A DNA stretch of 64,000 nucleotides. Origin: Desulfobacteraceae bacterium. GTDB lineage: Bacteria; Desulfobacterota; DSM-4660; Desulfatiglandales; Desulfatiglandaceae. The first letter of the stretch is position 1. Each line of letters opens with the position of its first letter. A program made the position numbers and the translations under genes. This document shows positions 8,116 through 16,759 of this stretch, piece after piece. The notes under the pieces were generated by a model. That model did not search any database and was not told where the DNA came from. It saw only the letters and a program-made list of their open reading frames with translations. The DNA lies in NCBI GenBank assembly GCA_030613055.1, contig JAUWMR010000010.1:1-64000 (forward strand), read 5' to 3'.

Positions 8116-9267
8116 ATGATAACAGAATATCTTTTTTCTGCTCCAAAAGGGGATATTCCCGTTGGCCCAGATGAGCTTATCTCACCTTTTAGGCTTACCC
8201 CTTCCAAGAATCATTCTTTTTTAACCTTGGGCAACTACTTCGATTCTATTAAGAGCTTTATTTTAAGAGACAATGGCATCACTCTGAGTCGTGTTTTGGG
8301 CGGGCTCTTAGGTGAGCGAATAAGTCTCAACAGCATTCACAAGATTCTGATCCGAAGTGAAAAGCATGGTGTCCTGTATCATGTTGCAAGCGCAGAGTTT
8401 TTTTTCAAGGGGCATACCATTAAGCTGGCGGTCAGCACCGCTGTCTCAGAAAAAGGAAAAATGTGGCTGGATCGTGAATATAATGTTCTCAATTATTTAA
8501 GAGGAACCTTTAATCTCCCTTATCTGCCAAAGCCGTACTTCAAAGGAGAGATAGAACAACAGGTCGGAGCTGATAAGGTGGTCATGGCTATGTTTATAAC
8601 TGATTGGTTTGAGGATTACCATGAATGGCACCTGTCCAATGATGAAGATATGAGAGGGCAACGGGTCTGTATCTGGGACACAAAAAACGGAAACCGTTTT
8701 GCAACCAGGGAGGAAAGCTCTGAGATATTCAAGCAGGCATCCAAAATCCTCACCCTGTATTATAATACTCAAGATTTCAGCCAGGTCTATCCCTGGCACC
8801 ACGCGGCCGGAGATTTTGTTGTAAAAAGCAAGGATGGAGTGATCAAAATTAAACTTGCTTCAGCCAGGGGATACAAACCAGTCATGGTCTTCATGTCAGA
8901 AGAGGCCCTCAATCCCATGGTTTCTCTTATCTACTTTTTTCTTGATCTTACAATGAAAATGCGACTTGATAAGCTGGATGGAGTTGGGGAAACTGTATGG
9001 GCAGACGATTTTTCCGTAAACGCAACGACCACAGGGTTCTTCGATGGGTTACTCATCATGGAGTCAGAGGGCCGGTACAACCTGGGCAGTGTCGAGGACT
9101 TGCTTTCTCTCCTAAAGGGTTTCAACGGTGACGAACTCAGAAAGCTTTATGATTCATTGCTGGATCTGTACCGGGATAAAGATCCAGGTGATCTGGCCGT
9201 CATCCAGGCAAACCTGGACAAACATATCAGGCATCTTCACCACGTTGTGCAAAGATTTCGTTTATAA
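8116..9267 (+). CDS. Conserved-looking protein of unknown function
   Basis: The 383-residue protein is soluble-looking, with no signal peptide or membrane segment. It has a motif VYPWHHAAGDFVVK near residue 225 and aspartate-rich helices afterwards. The layout loosely recalls a protein-kinase-like fold, but I cannot identify catalytic residues, so no function is given. It is the last gene of the plus-strand group from 6444, and its 3' end overlaps the convergent YkgJ-type gene by 41 bp. Confidence 0.6.
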   Translation: MITEYLFSAPKGDIPVGPDELISPFRLTPSKNHSFLTLGNYFDSIKSFILRDNGITLSRVLGGLLGERISLNSIHKILIRSEKHGVLYHVASAEFFFKGHTIKLAVSTAVSEKGKMWLDREYNVLNYLRGTFNLPYLPKPYFKGEIEQQVGADKVVMAMFITDWFEDYHEWHLSNDEDMRGQRVCIWDTKNGNRFATREESSEIFKQASKILTLYYNTQDFSQVYPWHHAAGDFVVKSKDGVIKIKLASARGYKPVMVFMSEEALNPMVSLIYFFLDLTMKMRLDKLDGVGETVWADDFSVNATTTGFFDGLLIMESEGRYNLGSVEDLLSLLKGFNGDELRKLYDSLLDLYRDKDPGDLAVIQANLDKHIRHLHHVVQRFRL

Positions 9268-9877
9268 GGATATCTAAAGGCGTGCTTATGGTCTTTGAGA
9301 TGGAAATTAGAAACGATGCCTTTTCAAGGTCTGCAATTCCTGAGCTTTTTAGAAGCTCTTTAGACAGGGCATAGAGATCTCGATAGACGCCGTCAAGATC
9401 AAAGACAGGGTAATCCTTACCTTCAATGAAATCCGCCTTTCCGCAGAACCGTGCCGTCCCATGGATTCTGGTCGGTATCCCATAGACCCGGCAGGTGATA
9501 GGCCTGTATGGATATAGGACGCAGTCCTGGTTTTTATCTAAAAGCGGACACCTGATCCTTTCCCTTGCCAGCACATAGGCCCTCATCTGTGGATCGTTTT
9601 CGTGGGATTGCAGCTTTTTCTCTATTTTGTTAAAATCAGCATCGGCCCTATCGCCCATCAGGAAGGCTGAACCCATCAAACTTTTATCCAGTTTTCCAAA
9701 ATGCTGCTTAAGATATGCGACTTCGATGAGAAACAGGCCGAAAACGGCATGGCAGCAGTCGGAACAATGGCGTTCACACTTGATACATTCGCCGTGTTCC
9801 TGCTCCATCTTCAGGAAGGCCTGGTCCGCCTTGTCTACTAAGAGTTCATAGCTGTGAAATAATTGGGTGAGATTCAT
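9227..9877 (-). CDS. YkgJ-family cysteine-cluster (Fe/Zn-binding) protein
   Basis: The 216-residue protein has the YkgJ/UPF0153 signature: C31, C34, C38, C41 and C42 near the N-terminus (CIKCERHCSDCC), then CPLLDKNQDCVLYPYRPITC followed by RVYG. The family binds iron or zinc; its reaction is unknown. Its ATG overlaps the stop of the TPR gene, so the two are co-translated. The pair lies downstream of dsrABD on the same strand but after a terminator, so it may be transcribed separately. Confidence 0.85.
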   Translation of the reverse strand: MNLTQLFHSYELLVDKADQAFLKMEQEHGECIKCERHCSDCCHAVFGLFLIEVAYLKQHFGKLDKSLMGSAFLMGDRADADFNKIEKKLQSHENDPQMRAYVLARERIRCPLLDKNQDCVLYPYRPITCRVYGIPTRIHGTARFCGKADFIEGKDYPVFDLDGVYRDLYALSKELLKSSGIADLEKASFLISISKTISTPLDILINEIFAQRGEDA

Positions 9878-10500
9878 GTTTGACGGTGGGGCTCAAGTTT
9901 TTTCAGGAATTCCGGATGGACCTCGAAACCGAGAGAATCTGCCTTATCAAGATGTTTAATGGCCTTTTCATATTCTCCCCTGCTATAATATGCAAAGGCA
10001 AGGTTGTTCTGCCCGAGCGCAAAGTCAGGTGCAATTTCCACTAATTTGTTTCCGATCTCAATTGCCTTTTCTTCGTCCTCTTTCTGGAGATAGGCATTTA
10101 TCAGATTACTCCATGCCTGTATGATATCCGGATTCAGTTCAATTGCCTTCTCGAGTGCCTGGATGGCTTCATCCGCCCTGGTCATCTGAAGATAGGCAAA
10201 CCCCAGATTAGCGTACCCACGGGCATATCGTGGCTCTATCTCTATGGCCTTTTTGTTGGCTTCAACAACCCTTTCAAGATCCCCCTTTTTGAAATAGATG
10301 TAACCAAGGTTGACATAGCCCTCGAACATCCTGCCGCTGTTGGCAATAGCTTCTTCGAAAAACGGGATGGCTTCATCCAGTTTGCCCTGCTGCATGAAAG
10401 AAACCCCCAGATTATAGCTTGAATTGGCACACTCCGGATTTTCCGCAAGTATTTTCCTTTGTTCCGCAATAAATTCTTCAGCTCCTTGCGGCGTTTTCAT
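9874..10500 (-). CDS. Tetratricopeptide (TPR) repeat protein
   Basis: The 208-residue protein is almost entirely TPR units, about five in a row between residues 20 and 190. Examples are SSYNLGVSFMQQGKLDEAI, GYVNLGYIYFKKGDLE and GYANLGFAYLQMTRADEAI. TPRs form a protein-binding groove. There is no signal peptide, so it is cytoplasmic. A good ribosome site (GGAGG, then ggtatt, then ATG) fixes the start. It forms an operon with the YkgJ-type gene behind it. Confidence 0.85.
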   Translation of the reverse strand: MKTPQGAEEFIAEQRKILAENPECANSSYNLGVSFMQQGKLDEAIPFFEEAIANSGRMFEGYVNLGYIYFKKGDLERVVEANKKAIEIEPRYARGYANLGFAYLQMTRADEAIQALEKAIELNPDIIQAWSNLINAYLQKEDEEKAIEIGNKLVEIAPDFALGQNNLAFAYYSRGEYEKAIKHLDKADSLGFEVHPEFLKKLEPHRQT

Positions 10501-10604
10501 AATACCCCTCCGAAATTATCAGTATCCGTGTAGGCGTTCCAAGGTTCAGCAAACAACCTTGAATCCCGCTTTCAGCGGGAAAATTTAAACCTGTATAGTT
10601 ACAA

Positions 10605-10643
10605 CACAAAAAGAGGTCGCAATCCACCCGGATAGCGACCTCT
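10605..10643 (-). terminator. Rho-independent terminator after dsrD
   Basis: Read on the minus strand, AGAGGTCGC and GCGACCTCT form a perfect 9-bp stem with a 14-base loop, followed by a run of T. It lies 37 bases after the dsrD stop codon and closes the dsrABD operon. Confidence 0.88.
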
Positions 10644-10679
10644 AATGCTACACATCATGTTTCAGTTGTTATCACAGCA

Positions 10680-10910
10680 CTAAAAATCCTCGGTTTGACC
10701 CCGTCCTTTCAGCCCGTACATGGTAGTGCTTCCGGTAGAGAAATAGATCAATTTTTCTTCATTAATCAAGGCAGTCGCAGCCTTCTTGACCGCCCTGGCT
10801 TTGGTATCCGGAAGCACCTTCCTAACGGCCTTTTCCATTTCATTAAAATAGAACTTGGTCTTTTTGGTTTTTTCGGCAAATTCAAGGATGGCCTTTTTTA
10901 TGTCCTCCAT
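10680..10910 (-). CDS. dsrD: Dissimilatory sulfite reductase subunit/effector D
   Basis: The 76-residue protein begins MEDIKKAILEFAEKTKKTKF and ends with a winged-helix-like strand pair around LIYFSTGSTTMYGLKG, the usual DsrD form and size. DsrD stimulates sulfite reduction by DsrAB and is regarded as a marker of the reductive direction. AAGGAG upstream fixes the start. It follows dsrB after 33 bases and ends at the strong terminator. Confidence 0.95.
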   Translation of the reverse strand: MEDIKKAILEFAEKTKKTKFYFNEMEKAVRKVLPDTKARAVKKAATALINEEKLIYFSTGSTTMYGLKGRGQTEDF

Positions 10911-10943
10911 AATATTGCTCCTTTGCTCTATATGGGTTTGAGA

Positions 10944-12131
10944 TTATTCAATCCCACCCGCTGCCCTTGAGACCTCCCAGGCCGCCTCTGTATATTTAAA
11001 CTGGGTAGAGGTTCTGTAGGTATCATAGGCCAATCGATAATCGTCTATAAGATGATCGGTAAAGGGCAGATCGCATTTCTCGAAAAACATCTCCCACCCA
11101 ATCCTCTCTGCCCAGTCGCCTAATCGCTCATATTTATTGGCGTCCGCGTCATATGCCTCAACGATCTTCTTCACGTCTCTACAGACTTCAGGAAATCTAG
11201 GGAAGTTATTGGGTAGCCAGGGAACGACTACCTTGGAAAACTTGGGTGTGCTAATCCGGTTGGAGACCTTTCCACCCGCCATAATCGTCACCCCGTCACC
11301 CTCTTTGTCAGATAGAGGAACGGCCATACACATGGTGTAACAGTTGCCGCAGAACATGCAGCGTTCGTTTTTGATTTTTATACTCTTTTTGCCATCCTCG
11401 GTCTTGGTCGGCGAAATGGCCGCAGTGGGGCAGGCTGCAATAACGAGGGGAATCTCGCACAGAGAATCCATGACCTCGTGGTCAATAACGGGCGGTTTAC
11501 GATGATAGCCAAGAAGGGCAATGTCAGAACAATGGACCGCGCCGCACATATTAAGACAGCAGGCCATAGAAATCCTGACCTGGGCAGGAAGGGTCATGCC
11601 CTGAAAATAGTCAAAGAGATCGTCTAAGACGGCCTTGACCATGGACGAGGCATCTGTAGCCGGCGTATGGCAATGCAGATATCCCTGGGTGTGGACAATA
11701 TTTGTAATTCCCGCGCCGGTTCCCCCGATAGGGAATTTATAACTTCCGGTCACATGTTTTCTGCTTATCAGGTCTTTTTTAAGGGCCTCCATCTTGTCCT
11801 GGCTGTCCACCATAAATTCAATATTGTTTCGGGTTGTGAATCGGACATATCCGTCACAGTGTTTGTCTGCAATATCACAGATCTCCCGGACATGTTCTGC
11901 ACTTACAAACCGGCATCCGCCGCACCTGATCGTAAAGACCTTGTCACCGGTTTCCGATACGTGGACCAGAATGCCGGGTTCCAGGATCTCATGATATTTC
12001 CACTTCCCGTAGTTATTCTGAATAATGGGAGGGAAATACTGCCAGTAATGCCTTGGGCCAAGGTCCGTAAGCCTGTTTTCCATGGGTTTGTCCGGGTTAA
12101 ATAGTCCCAATCTTTCTTGAGATAATGCCAT
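10944..12131 (-). CDS. dsrB: Dissimilatory sulfite reductase beta subunit
   Basis: The 395-residue protein has the siroheme/[4Fe-4S] cysteine region ([20 protein letters not shown], about residues 188-207). An inserted ferredoxin domain follows, with CPTAAIS and [15 protein letters not shown]. DsrAB reduces sulfite with electrons delivered through DsrC and DsrMKJOP. A GGAGG eight bases before the ATG supports the start, and dsrA ends 23 bases upstream. Length is normal for the family (about 380-400). Confidence 0.97.
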   Translation of the reverse strand: MALSQERLGLFNPDKPMENRLTDLGPRHYWQYFPPIIQNNYGKWKYHEILEPGILVHVSETGDKVFTIRCGGCRFVSAEHVREICDIADKHCDGYVRFTTRNNIEFMVDSQDKMEALKKDLISRKHVTGSYKFPIGGTGAGITNIVHTQGYLHCHTPATDASSMVKAVLDDLFDYFQGMTLPAQVRISMACCLNMCGAVHCSDIALLGYHRKPPVIDHEVMDSLCEIPLVIAACPTAAISPTKTEDGKKSIKIKNERCMFCGNCYTMCMAVPLSDKEGDGVTIMAGGKVSNRISTPKFSKVVVPWLPNNFPRFPEVCRDVKKIVEAYDADANKYERLGDWAERIGWEMFFEKCDLPFTDHLIDDYRLAYDTYRTSTQFKYTEAAWEVSRAAGGIE

Positions 12132-12154
12132 AATTTTTGCCTCCTATTCTAAAT

Positions 12155-13573
12155 CTATCTCATATGTTTGATTCTGTAGTCTTCGATTTTTCGATCCCAT
12201 CCGCCTTCCACATCTTCTTCTTTCCAGAAGATATAAGGATTGCTCCTCGGTTCTTTCACCATCTGCGGCATGGGCGGTAAATCTAATACTTCCAAGAATT
12301 TAGGAACACCCCAACGCTGGATCAACTCGCCTAAGCGTTCACGATTCTTGCCCTCTTCCATCCACCAATCCCAGACTTTCTCCACGAGTTCTTTAATGTT
12401 GTCGTAAGGCGGTTCGCACCTCATAAAGGGGACAGTCAGCATCGACATCTGTGCGCCTTCCAAAATGGGCGCTTTGGCTCCGAAAAGAATGGAGCAGCCC
12501 GTATCGGTTCCAGGCCTCAGGGCCCTGGGCATGACATTAATGCAGTGCATGCATCGTGTACATTCTTTATCATTGATTACGAGCTTGCCGTCTTCCAAAC
12601 GCATACAGTTTGTCGGGCAGAGATTGATGACTTCTTTCTCAATGTCAAATTTACCCCAGTCTCTGCCTGCATGGGCGCCAGCGTTGGGCGGGATTTCACC
12701 GCCGATATATGCCTGGACCGCTTCCTGATCGATTCGGATATTGTCCTTCCATGTCCCGATGTAGGACATATCAGCCCGGGCAATGGAGGCCACACAGCAA
12801 TTTGGGCAGCCGTCAAATTTGAATTTAAATTTATAGGGAAAGGCAGGACGATGTAATTCATCCTGGTAGTAGTGGGTCAGTTCATAGCACATATCCTGCG
12901 TATCAATACAGGACCACTCACAGCGGGCCTTGCCCAGACAGCAGGAGGGAGAACGCAGATTGGAACCGGATCCACCGAGGTCCTGTTGCAGAACGTGACC
13001 CAACTCATAAAATGTGGGTTCTAATTGTTCCGTAAAGGTCCCTAAGAAAATGATATCACCGGTAGAACCATGGAAGTTCATCAGACCGCTGCCGCGGTAC
13101 TCCCACAGGTCACAAATGCTCCTTAGATAATCACTGCTGTAAAATTTGCTGGCAGGCTGGTTAACGCGCATAGTATGAAAATGGGCAATGGATGGAAATT
13201 TTTTCTGTAGATCCGAATATCTCCCTATAACGCCGCCGCCGTAACCGAATACACCGACGATACCGCCGTGCTTCCAGTGGGTTTCCCCATCGACAAATGA
13301 CTCTTCGAGTTGGCCCAGAGTATCTTCTACTACATCGCAATCAATCATCATTCGATCTTTAGCAAGATTTTTTCTGTGAAGGGCTTCTCTCTTTGAATCG
13401 GCCACAAAACTTGGCCATGGACCTTTTTCCAGGTCGTCGCACATGGGAATGTCATGTTTGATCTTGAAATTTTTGAGCTCCTCTTCCGTGTAATTATTTA
13501 GCTCTTCATCGGAATAGATCCTGAGCTCATCATATTTTAGTTCTTTTTGCTCTTCTCTTGGTTCAAAAGCCAT
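12155..13573 (-). CDS. dsrA: Dissimilatory sulfite reductase alpha subunit
   Basis: The 472-residue protein carries the siroheme-cluster ligands in the order C-x5-C (CLGKARC) and C-x3-C (CPNCC), and an inserted ferredoxin domain with CPTNCMRLE and CTRCMHCINVMP. I place the start at 13573 (MAFEPREEQ) because GGAGG lies just upstream; the open frame extends 19 codons further but without a site. It is the first gene of dsrABD and faces dsrN across a 382-bp divergent control region. Confidence 0.97.
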   Translation of the reverse strand: MAFEPREEQKELKYDELRIYSDEELNNYTEEELKNFKIKHDIPMCDDLEKGPWPSFVADSKREALHRKNLAKDRMMIDCDVVEDTLGQLEESFVDGETHWKHGGIVGVFGYGGGVIGRYSDLQKKFPSIAHFHTMRVNQPASKFYSSDYLRSICDLWEYRGSGLMNFHGSTGDIIFLGTFTEQLEPTFYELGHVLQQDLGGSGSNLRSPSCCLGKARCEWSCIDTQDMCYELTHYYQDELHRPAFPYKFKFKFDGCPNCCVASIARADMSYIGTWKDNIRIDQEAVQAYIGGEIPPNAGAHAGRDWGKFDIEKEVINLCPTNCMRLEDGKLVINDKECTRCMHCINVMPRALRPGTDTGCSILFGAKAPILEGAQMSMLTVPFMRCEPPYDNIKELVEKVWDWWMEEGKNRERLGELIQRWGVPKFLEVLDLPPMPQMVKEPRSNPYIFWKEEDVEGGWDRKIEDYRIKHMR

Positions 13574-13757
13574 TATTCCTGCCTCCTTTTGCTTAGCTAT
13601 ATTTGTATTTTTTTTAAGGAGTAAATCCAAAAAAAATCTAATGTGGTTACGTTTACCTCCTCCCTTAAAAGATTATATAATAGGTTTAAATATCAAATCT
13701 TATATTGCCTTGCCCGACCCTCGCTTCTTTCGTTGGCAAAGGGTAAATATTTTCTGG

Positions 13758-13802
13758 TAACTATTTGTGAAAATTGGAATTAGTTAATTTTTCAAATAGT
13801 TA
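13758..13802. promoter_or_regulatory. Palindrome in the dsrA-dsrN divergent region (1)
   Basis: TAACTATTTG and its exact inverted copy CAAATAGTTA flank a 25-base spacer whose own ends (tgaaaatt/aattttt) extend the pairing. It is central between the divergent dsrA and dsrN starts, so it may be an operator or, in RNA, a hairpin. No regulator for it is visible in the window. Confidence 0.45.
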
Positions 13803-13834
13803 ACATGAGACTTATAATCAAAACGTTTGTTGAC

Positions 13835-13871
13835 TGTCAATAAAAAAATAGTCCAATTTTTTTTATTGACA
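13835..13871. promoter_or_regulatory. Palindrome in the dsrA-dsrN divergent region (2)
   Basis: TGTCAATAAAAAAA and a near-exact inverted partner ending in TTATTGACA form a 14-bp-arm palindrome. The right arm holds a TTGACA hexamer that could serve as a -35 box for dsrN. The rest of 13574-13955 shows no gene. Confidence 0.4.
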
Positions 13872-13955
13872 ATCTTTTTGAGCCATGTTCCTAATCCACA
13901 ACAACTTTATTTACAAAATCGGCTGATGCGCCATCAGATTCAAGGGAATACAATA

Positions 13956-15386
13956 ATGTCTTTCAACCAACCTCGTATTATGATTTCAGCCTTAAAAGGG
14001 GGGTCAGGCAAGACTATCCTGTCACTGGGACTTATCGCCGCGTGGCGGGAGATGGACTACCGGATCGCACCCTTTAAAAAGGGGCCCGATTTTATTGACG
14101 CCGGCTGGCTGGGATTCGCGGCGGCGCGAACCTGCTACAATCTTGACCATTTTTTGATGGATAAGGAGCAGATTTTTGAATCGTTTCTTACCCATTCTAA
14201 TCAGGCTGACCTCTCTCTTATTGAAGGAAACCGCGGCCTTTATGACGGATTTGACCTGGATGGGAGTTGCAGCACGGCAGAACTGTCCAAACTTCTCAAT
14301 ACGCCGGTAATTATTATAATTGATGTGACCATGGCCACCCGGACCGTTGCAGCGGTCGTCAAGGGATGCCAGGCGTTTGATCCGGATGTAAATATTGCAG
14401 GGGTTATTCTAAACCGTGTAGCCGGTTCGCGGCAGGAGACGCTTATCAGAGGTGCTATTAAAAAATACTGTGATACGATAGTTATAGGATCGGTTCCGAA
14501 GCTGAAGGCAGGTGTTTTTCCTGAAAGGCATATGGGCCTTGTTCCACATCAGGAAAGAGAGCAGGCCAAAAAGGCGATTTTATGGGCCAGAAAGATAGTC
14601 AAGGAAAATCTCGATTTGGATAAGATTTGGAAAACAGCCAACAATGTCGAAGATTTTGAGATACAACTGCAGGATCAGAAGTTAAAGTCAACCGCTACTG
14701 TTGTTAATGAAGCCCCACGGATCGGTTTTATCAGGGACAGGGCTTTCTGGTTTTACTACCCTGAAAATTTAGAGCAGTTAAAAAACATGGGTTCCATTCT
14801 GGTTGAAATGAACGCTATTACGAATAGCAAGCTGCCACAACTGGATGCCCTCTATATCGGAGGGGGGTTTCCCGAGACCCAGGCCCTGGCACTGGCGGAT
14901 AATAGTGTCTTCCGGAACGCCTTGAAGCAGGAAATTGAAAACGGCCTGCCTGTTTACGCTGAATGCGGCGGGTTTATGTATTTAGGGGAAAGCCTCCTGG
15001 TAGATGGCAGGAGCTATCCAATGGTCGGAGCAGTGCCTTTTAAATTTATTCTTCAAGAAAAACCTCAGGGGCATGGATATACGATTATGGAAGTTGATGG
15101 GCCAAATCCATATTATCCGGTAGGCCAGGTCTTGAAAGGACATGAATTTCACTATTCGAAGGCTGTGATGACCGGCGAAGAAGACGTAAGGTTTGCCTTT
15201 CAGGTGAGCCGTGGCAGTGGCGTGGATGGCGTAAGAGATGGTATTTGCAAGAAAAATCTCCTGGCCACATTTACACATGTGCACGCGGCCGGCAACCAGA
15301 CGTGGGCAAAGGGCCTTTTTGACGCTGCATCTGCTCATTGGAGAAAAAGACAGGATTTTGTGAAGAAGATTGAAAAGAATAATTGA
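13956..15386 (+). CDS. dsrN: Siroheme amidase-like CobB/CbiA family protein (DsrN)
   Basis: The 476-residue protein has an N-terminal P-loop SALKGGSGKTILSLGL and a C-terminal class I glutamine amidotransferase-like half, with YAECGGFMYLG (cysteine nucleophile) and HVHAAGNQTWA (histidine). This is the CbiA/CobB architecture. CbiA amidates cobyrinate; the dsr-linked homologue DsrN is thought to amidate siroheme to siroamide for DsrAB. No cobalamin gene is nearby while dsrA and dsrC flank it, so DsrN is the better call. I take ATG 13956 (MSFNQPRIM); upstream in-frame codons give an extension unlike the family. Confidence 0.85.
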   Translation: MSFNQPRIMISALKGGSGKTILSLGLIAAWREMDYRIAPFKKGPDFIDAGWLGFAAARTCYNLDHFLMDKEQIFESFLTHSNQADLSLIEGNRGLYDGFDLDGSCSTAELSKLLNTPVIIIIDVTMATRTVAAVVKGCQAFDPDVNIAGVILNRVAGSRQETLIRGAIKKYCDTIVIGSVPKLKAGVFPERHMGLVPHQEREQAKKAILWARKIVKENLDLDKIWKTANNVEDFEIQLQDQKLKSTATVVNEAPRIGFIRDRAFWFYYPENLEQLKNMGSILVEMNAITNSKLPQLDALYIGGGFPETQALALADNSVFRNALKQEIENGLPVYAECGGFMYLGESLLVDGRSYPMVGAVPFKFILQEKPQGHGYTIMEVDGPNPYYPVGQVLKGHEFHYSKAVMTGEEDVRFAFQVSRGSGVDGVRDGICKKNLLATFTHVHAAGNQTWAKGLFDAASAHWRKRQDFVKKIEKNN

Positions 15387-15499
15387 CAATTAAAAAAAAC
15401 TGAATTATGAGTACACAATTAATTTTGCTTTGAGCATTAAAATAAATTGTCTGCCTATTAGGTTAGGATATTTCTTAAAAAAAAGGAGGGTTTTAGATT

Positions 15500-15817
15500 A
15501 TGCCAACAGTAGAGTTTGAAGGGAACACCTTCAATATTGATGAAGATGGCTTCATCGACGATTTTAACAACTGGAGTGAAGCGTGGGTCAGACATGTAAA
15601 GACAACTGAAGGTATCGAGGAACTCACCGATGAGCACTGGAAGGTTATTAAAGTGCTCCAGGACTATTATAAGAAGAACGGTATTGCCCCGATGGTCAGG
15701 ATTCTCTCGAAGGTTACGGGCTTCAAGCTGAAGTACATCTATGAATTATTTCCATCCGGACCAGGCAAAGGCGCCTGCAAGATGGCAGGTCTGCCAAAGC
15801 CAACAGGGTGCGTCTAA
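15500..15817 (+). CDS. dsrC: DsrC sulfur-carrier protein
   Basis: The 105-residue protein begins MPTVEFEGNTFNIDEDGF and ends with the flexible arm carrying both essential cysteines, C93 and C104 (GACKMAGLPKPTGCV). These two form the DsrC trisulfide that links DsrAB to the membrane complex DsrMKJOP. TusE relatives keep only the last cysteine, so this is a true DsrC. A strong AGGAGG precedes the start and a terminator follows. Many sulfate reducers keep dsrC away from dsrAB; here it lies next to dsrN. Confidence 0.97.
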   Translation: MPTVEFEGNTFNIDEDGFIDDFNNWSEAWVRHVKTTEGIEELTDEHWKVIKVLQDYYKKNGIAPMVRILSKVTGFKLKYIYELFPSGPGKGACKMAGLPKPTGCV

Positions 15818-15860
15818 TTAGTATAGATTCGACAAGTAGCCTGTCCGTTTGAAACTTAAT

Positions 15861-15899
15861 AGGCGCAATAGGTGCCGGAAGGGCCTTTGCGCCTTTTTC
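15861..15899 (+). terminator. Rho-independent terminator after dsrC
   Basis: aggcgcaa and ttgcgcct pair around a short spacer and are followed by TTTTTCTTT, 44 bases after the dsrC stop. On the other strand it could also end the nitrilase transcript. Confidence 0.8.
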
Positions 15900-15920
15900 T
15901 TTATCTTAGCTTGAGAAACT

Positions 15921-16742
15921 TTAGCGCTCCACGAGCTTTCTATACAGGTCCGGTCTTCTGTGGGGAAGAAAGTACTTCATCCTGTGTTGTCTTATTTCAG
16001 ACAGTGTTTCAGCCTTGAGATCTGCAAAAAGGATGTTTTCCTTTTTTCCCTCATATTTAGCCAGAATTTGACCATCCGGACCTAAAAAAAGGGCAATTCC
16101 CGGAAAAGAAAAACCCTCACTTGTTTTCCCTGCCTGATTGCAAGCCACAAGGAAAATGCCATTATCAAAGGCCCGGGCCGTAAGGTGTCTCAGCCAGCTT
16201 TTTAGCTTTTCCTTCGGGGCTCCCCTTGGAGAAGCATGGGGGACAAACAGGATGTCAGCGCCCTTGAGGGCCATAATGGTGCTTATCTCGGGAAAATGCG
16301 CATCATAGCAGAGCTGCACCCCGAAAGACGTGTCTTTATAGGAAAAGATACTGGCCTGTTGGCCTGCCTGGTAGACATCTTTCTCAGCAGGAGAAAGGTG
16401 GGTTTTCCGGTAAAGGCCGATTAAGCCATGAGGGCCTGTGACAACCTGTGTAATGTATGGTTTTGCCCCGTCCGAAATTTCTATCAGGCCGACGATAATA
16501 AGCACGCGCCCTTCTTGGGCTATATGGATCAACCGGTTCATGACCTCATCAGGATTAATATGCGTGTAAACATCGTCGGGGCGCTTTAAGGTATATCCTG
16601 TAACACAGAGTTCCGGGAAACAGACGATATTGGCCCCTATTCGCGCGGCATCCGACACAAAGGACTGGATCCTGTCAAGGTTTTTTTCTATCTGGCCCGG
16701 AGCAGCATTCATGCAGACAGCGGCCACTTTAAGATCTTTCAC
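15921..16742 (-). CDS. Carbon-nitrogen hydrolase (nitrilase superfamily)
   Basis: The 273-residue protein shows the nitrilase catalytic set: E44 in FPELCVTGY, K113 in YRKTHLSP and C145 in LCYDAHFPE. Such enzymes cleave amides or nitriles of small metabolites; the substrate is not clear, though omega-amidase or N-carbamoyl-type activity would fit the size. It starts at GTG with GGGAGA upstream and follows leuB after 17 bases, so it appears to be the last gene of the leu operon. Confidence 0.85.
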   Translation of the reverse strand: MKDLKVAAVCMNAAPGQIEKNLDRIQSFVSDAARIGANIVCFPELCVTGYTLKRPDDVYTHINPDEVMNRLIHIAQEGRVLIIVGLIEISDGAKPYITQVVTGPHGLIGLYRKTHLSPAEKDVYQAGQQASIFSYKDTSFGVQLCYDAHFPEISTIMALKGADILFVPHASPRGAPKEKLKSWLRHLTARAFDNGIFLVACNQAGKTSEGFSFPGIALFLGPDGQILAKYEGKKENILFADLKAETLSEIRQHRMKYFLPHRRPDLYRKLVER

Positions 16743-16759
16743 GAGTTCTCCCAGGTAAT

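Noticed and set aside
13956-15386. Cobyrinate a,c-diamide synthase for cobalamin biosynthesis
   Set aside because: The fold allows it, but no cobalamin biosynthesis gene is near and dsrA and dsrC flank it, so a DsrN role is more likely. Not fully excluded.
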